Source of the DNA: Actinomycetota bacterium
GTDB taxonomy: Bacteria > Desulfobacterota > Deferrimicrobia > Deferrimicrobiales > Deferrimicrobiaceae
DNA: 7,105 bases
NCBI GenBank assembly: GCA_016844415.1
Contig: JAENIX010000042.1
Span: 1-7,105 of the forward strand
Reading direction: 5' to 3'
Below the pieces are notes generated by a model. It was not told where the DNA came from and ran no database searches. It saw only the letters and a program-made list of their open reading frames with translations. A program made the position numbers and the translations under genes. Below are positions 5,888 through 7,105 of this stretch, one piece after another; position 1 is the stretch's first letter; every line of letters begins with the position of its first letter.

Positions 5888-7089
5888 TCGTACCTCAGCG
5901 CCTCGATGGGATGCAGCGCGGCAGCTTTTCGCGCTGGATACACTCCGAAGAAGATACCGACGAAAACCGAAAAGGTAAAGGCGAGGACGATGGACCAGGG
6001 AGGGATCGCCACCGGGAGCTTGGGGACGGCGAACCGGATGATCCCGGCCCCAAGCGTGCCGAGAAGCATCCCAACGATCCCTCCTGCGGCGGAAAGTGTG
6101 GTCGACTCCAGCAGGAACTGGAGGAGGATGTCGCGGTCACGCGCCCCGACGGCCTTCCGTATCCCTATCTCGTTCGTCCGCTCCTTCACGGTCACCAGCA
6201 TGATGTTCATGATGCCGATCCCTCCGACAAGAAGCGAGATCGCCGCGATCCCTCCGAGCACGTAAGTGAGCGTGTCCAGTATCGTGAACAGCGATGAGAG
6301 CATCGCGGCCTGGTTGGTGATGGTGAAATCCTCGTGCCGGTTGTGGTTCTTGTAGAGCAGCGAGCGGACAAGCTCCTTCCCGCTGTCGATGTCGTTCTTG
6401 TTCCGGACGGATATGAGAATCTCGAGGAGAGCGTCCGTGTCGAAGATATCCATGGCCGTGCGGACGGGGATGAACACGATGTCGTCGATGTCGAACCCGA
6501 GGCTCACCCCTTTGCGCTCCATGACCCCCATCACGCGGAAGCGCGCCCCGGAGATCTTGAGCGTCTGGCCCAGCGCGTTCGCGTTCCCGAACAGCTCCCT
6601 CTTCACGGTCCTGCCAAGCATGCACACTCTTCGTTTCGCCTCCACGTCGGAGTCGGTGACGAAGCTGCCGACCTCCACGTGGATGTTCCTTACGTCCGAG
6701 AACTCCTTGGTGACCCCCAGGACGGTCACGTTGCGCGACCTCGAGCCAAGCCTGACCTCCGCCGCGCCGAAGATCACCGGCGCGACGCCGTGGAACAGGT
6801 ACCCCTTTTTGTCCAATACCCTCGAATCGTCCAGCGTCAGCTTGTGCTTTGCCCCCCCGATGATGGGCGGGCCGCCCTTTGTCTCGACCTTCCCGGGAGT
6901 GACGATCAGGATGTTCGCGCCCAGGCCGGCGAACTGTTCCTCGACGTAGTTCTTCGTTCCCTGGCCGAGTGAAACCAGGAGGATCACCGCGGCCACCCCG
7001 ATGATGACGCCCAGCATGGTGAGGGCCGAGCGGAGCCGGTTGGTCCGCAGCGACTCGAGGGACACGCGGAACAGCTCCAGCGGGCTCAT
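5884..7089 (-). CDS. MacB/FtsX-type ABC transporter permease
   Basis: A 401-residue inner-membrane permease of the type VII (MacB/LolC/FtsX-like) family, which uses ATP hydrolysis in the cytoplasm to drive movements of a periplasmic domain rather than classic transmembrane transport. Order: a short cytoplasmic amphipathic start with SLRTNRLRSALTMLGVIIGV (13-32), TM1 (about 22-42), and a large MacB-type periplasmic domain (about 45-270). TM2 follows (about 273-298, with GGIGIMNIMLV), then the cytoplasmic coupling helix KERTNEIGIRKAVGA (302-316), TM3 (about 325-352), TM4 (about 364-385) and the family ending YPARKAAALHPIEALRYE (384-401). Unlike E. coli MacB it has no fused ATPase, so a separate ATPase is needed, probably the gene just upstream. 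AGGGAG lies 8 nt before the ATG at 7089. The substrate cannot be read from the sequence: macrolide, lipoprotein, peptide or siderophore export are all possible. Confidence 0.93.
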   Translation of the reverse strand: MSPLELFRVSLESLRTNRLRSALTMLGVIIGVAAVILLVSLGQGTKNYVEEQFAGLGANILIVTPGKVETKGGPPIIGGAKHKLTLDDSRVLDKKGYLFHGVAPVIFGAAEVRLGSRSRNVTVLGVTKEFSDVRNIHVEVGSFVTDSDVEAKRRVCMLGRTVKRELFGNANALGQTLKISGARFRVMGVMERKGVSLGFDIDDIVFIPVRTAMDIFDTDALLEILISVRNKNDIDSGKELVRSLLYKNHNRHEDFTITNQAAMLSSLFTILDTLTYVLGGIAAISLLVGGIGIMNIMLVTVKERTNEIGIRKAVGARDRDILLQFLLESTTLSAAGGIVGMLLGTLGAGIIRFAVPKLPVAIPPWSIVLAFTFSVFVGIFFGVYPARKAAALHPIEALRYE

Positions 7090-7105
7090 CCCCGCATCTC
7101 CCTGT
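7086..7105 (-). CDS. Possible 3' end of an ABC transporter ATPase gene (partial)
   Basis: On the minus strand the last bases of the window read, in one frame, Arg-Glu-Met-Arg-Gly-stop, with the TGA at 7086-7088 overlapping the permease ATG as ATGA. This is the same junction type as the permease-mqnA boundary. A stand-alone MacB-type permease is normally preceded by its ATPase gene, so an ATPase tail is the natural guess. Only about six codons are visible, so the identity rests on context alone. Confidence 0.35.

Noticed and set aside
6334..6972. Long plus-strand open frame opposite the ABC permease.
   Set aside because: It is antisense to a well-supported membrane protein gene; the His/Asp/Val-rich translation reflects codon-position mirroring, and there is no ribosome binding site or family match.

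Overview
The window is a gene-dense, GC-rich stretch of bacterial chromosome. It contains two operons that point at each other, and both run off the window edges. Three things suggest an anaerobic or low-oxygen Gram-negative bacterium of the Desulfobacterota/deltaproteobacterial kind: a chorismate dehydratase of the futalosine menaquinone route, a small DUF1858 redox-type protein, and a valS-nadC arrangement with a periplasmic SurA-like protein. This placement is inferred from gene content and base composition, not from a phylogeny.

Plus strand (1-4801): the 3' part of an unidentified helical protein gene, then valS (valyl-tRNA synthetase), nadC (quinolinate phosphoribosyltransferase), a small exported SurA-N-like protein, and queD (6-carboxytetrahydropterin synthase). 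Spacing is 4 nt between the first gene and valS. After that, every junction is a 1-4 nt start/stop overlap. Most of these starts lack a good Shine-Dalgarno sequence, so translational coupling is likely. The products serve general housekeeping roles: tRNA charging, NAD synthesis, envelope protein handling, and queuosine/7-deazaguanine synthesis.

Minus strand (7105 down to 4805): probably the last codons of an ABC ATPase gene, then a MacB/FtsX-type ABC permease, mqnA (chorismate dehydratase), and a 67-residue DUF1858 protein. The permease and mqnA share an ATGA overlap. A 45 nt gap before the DUF1858 gene holds a good ribosome binding site and a weak promoter candidate. The queD and DUF1858 stop codons are only 3 nt apart, so the two transcripts must overlap or end inside each other's genes.

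There is no RNA gene, mobile element, CRISPR array or long non-coding stretch; no intergenic gap exceeds about 50 nt. I see no clearly new multi-gene system. The points most worth a second look are the twin CX3C cysteine pattern in the PPIase-less SurA-like protein, the duplicated helical motif in the protein ahead of valS, and the tight linkage of an export-type ABC permease to mqnA.
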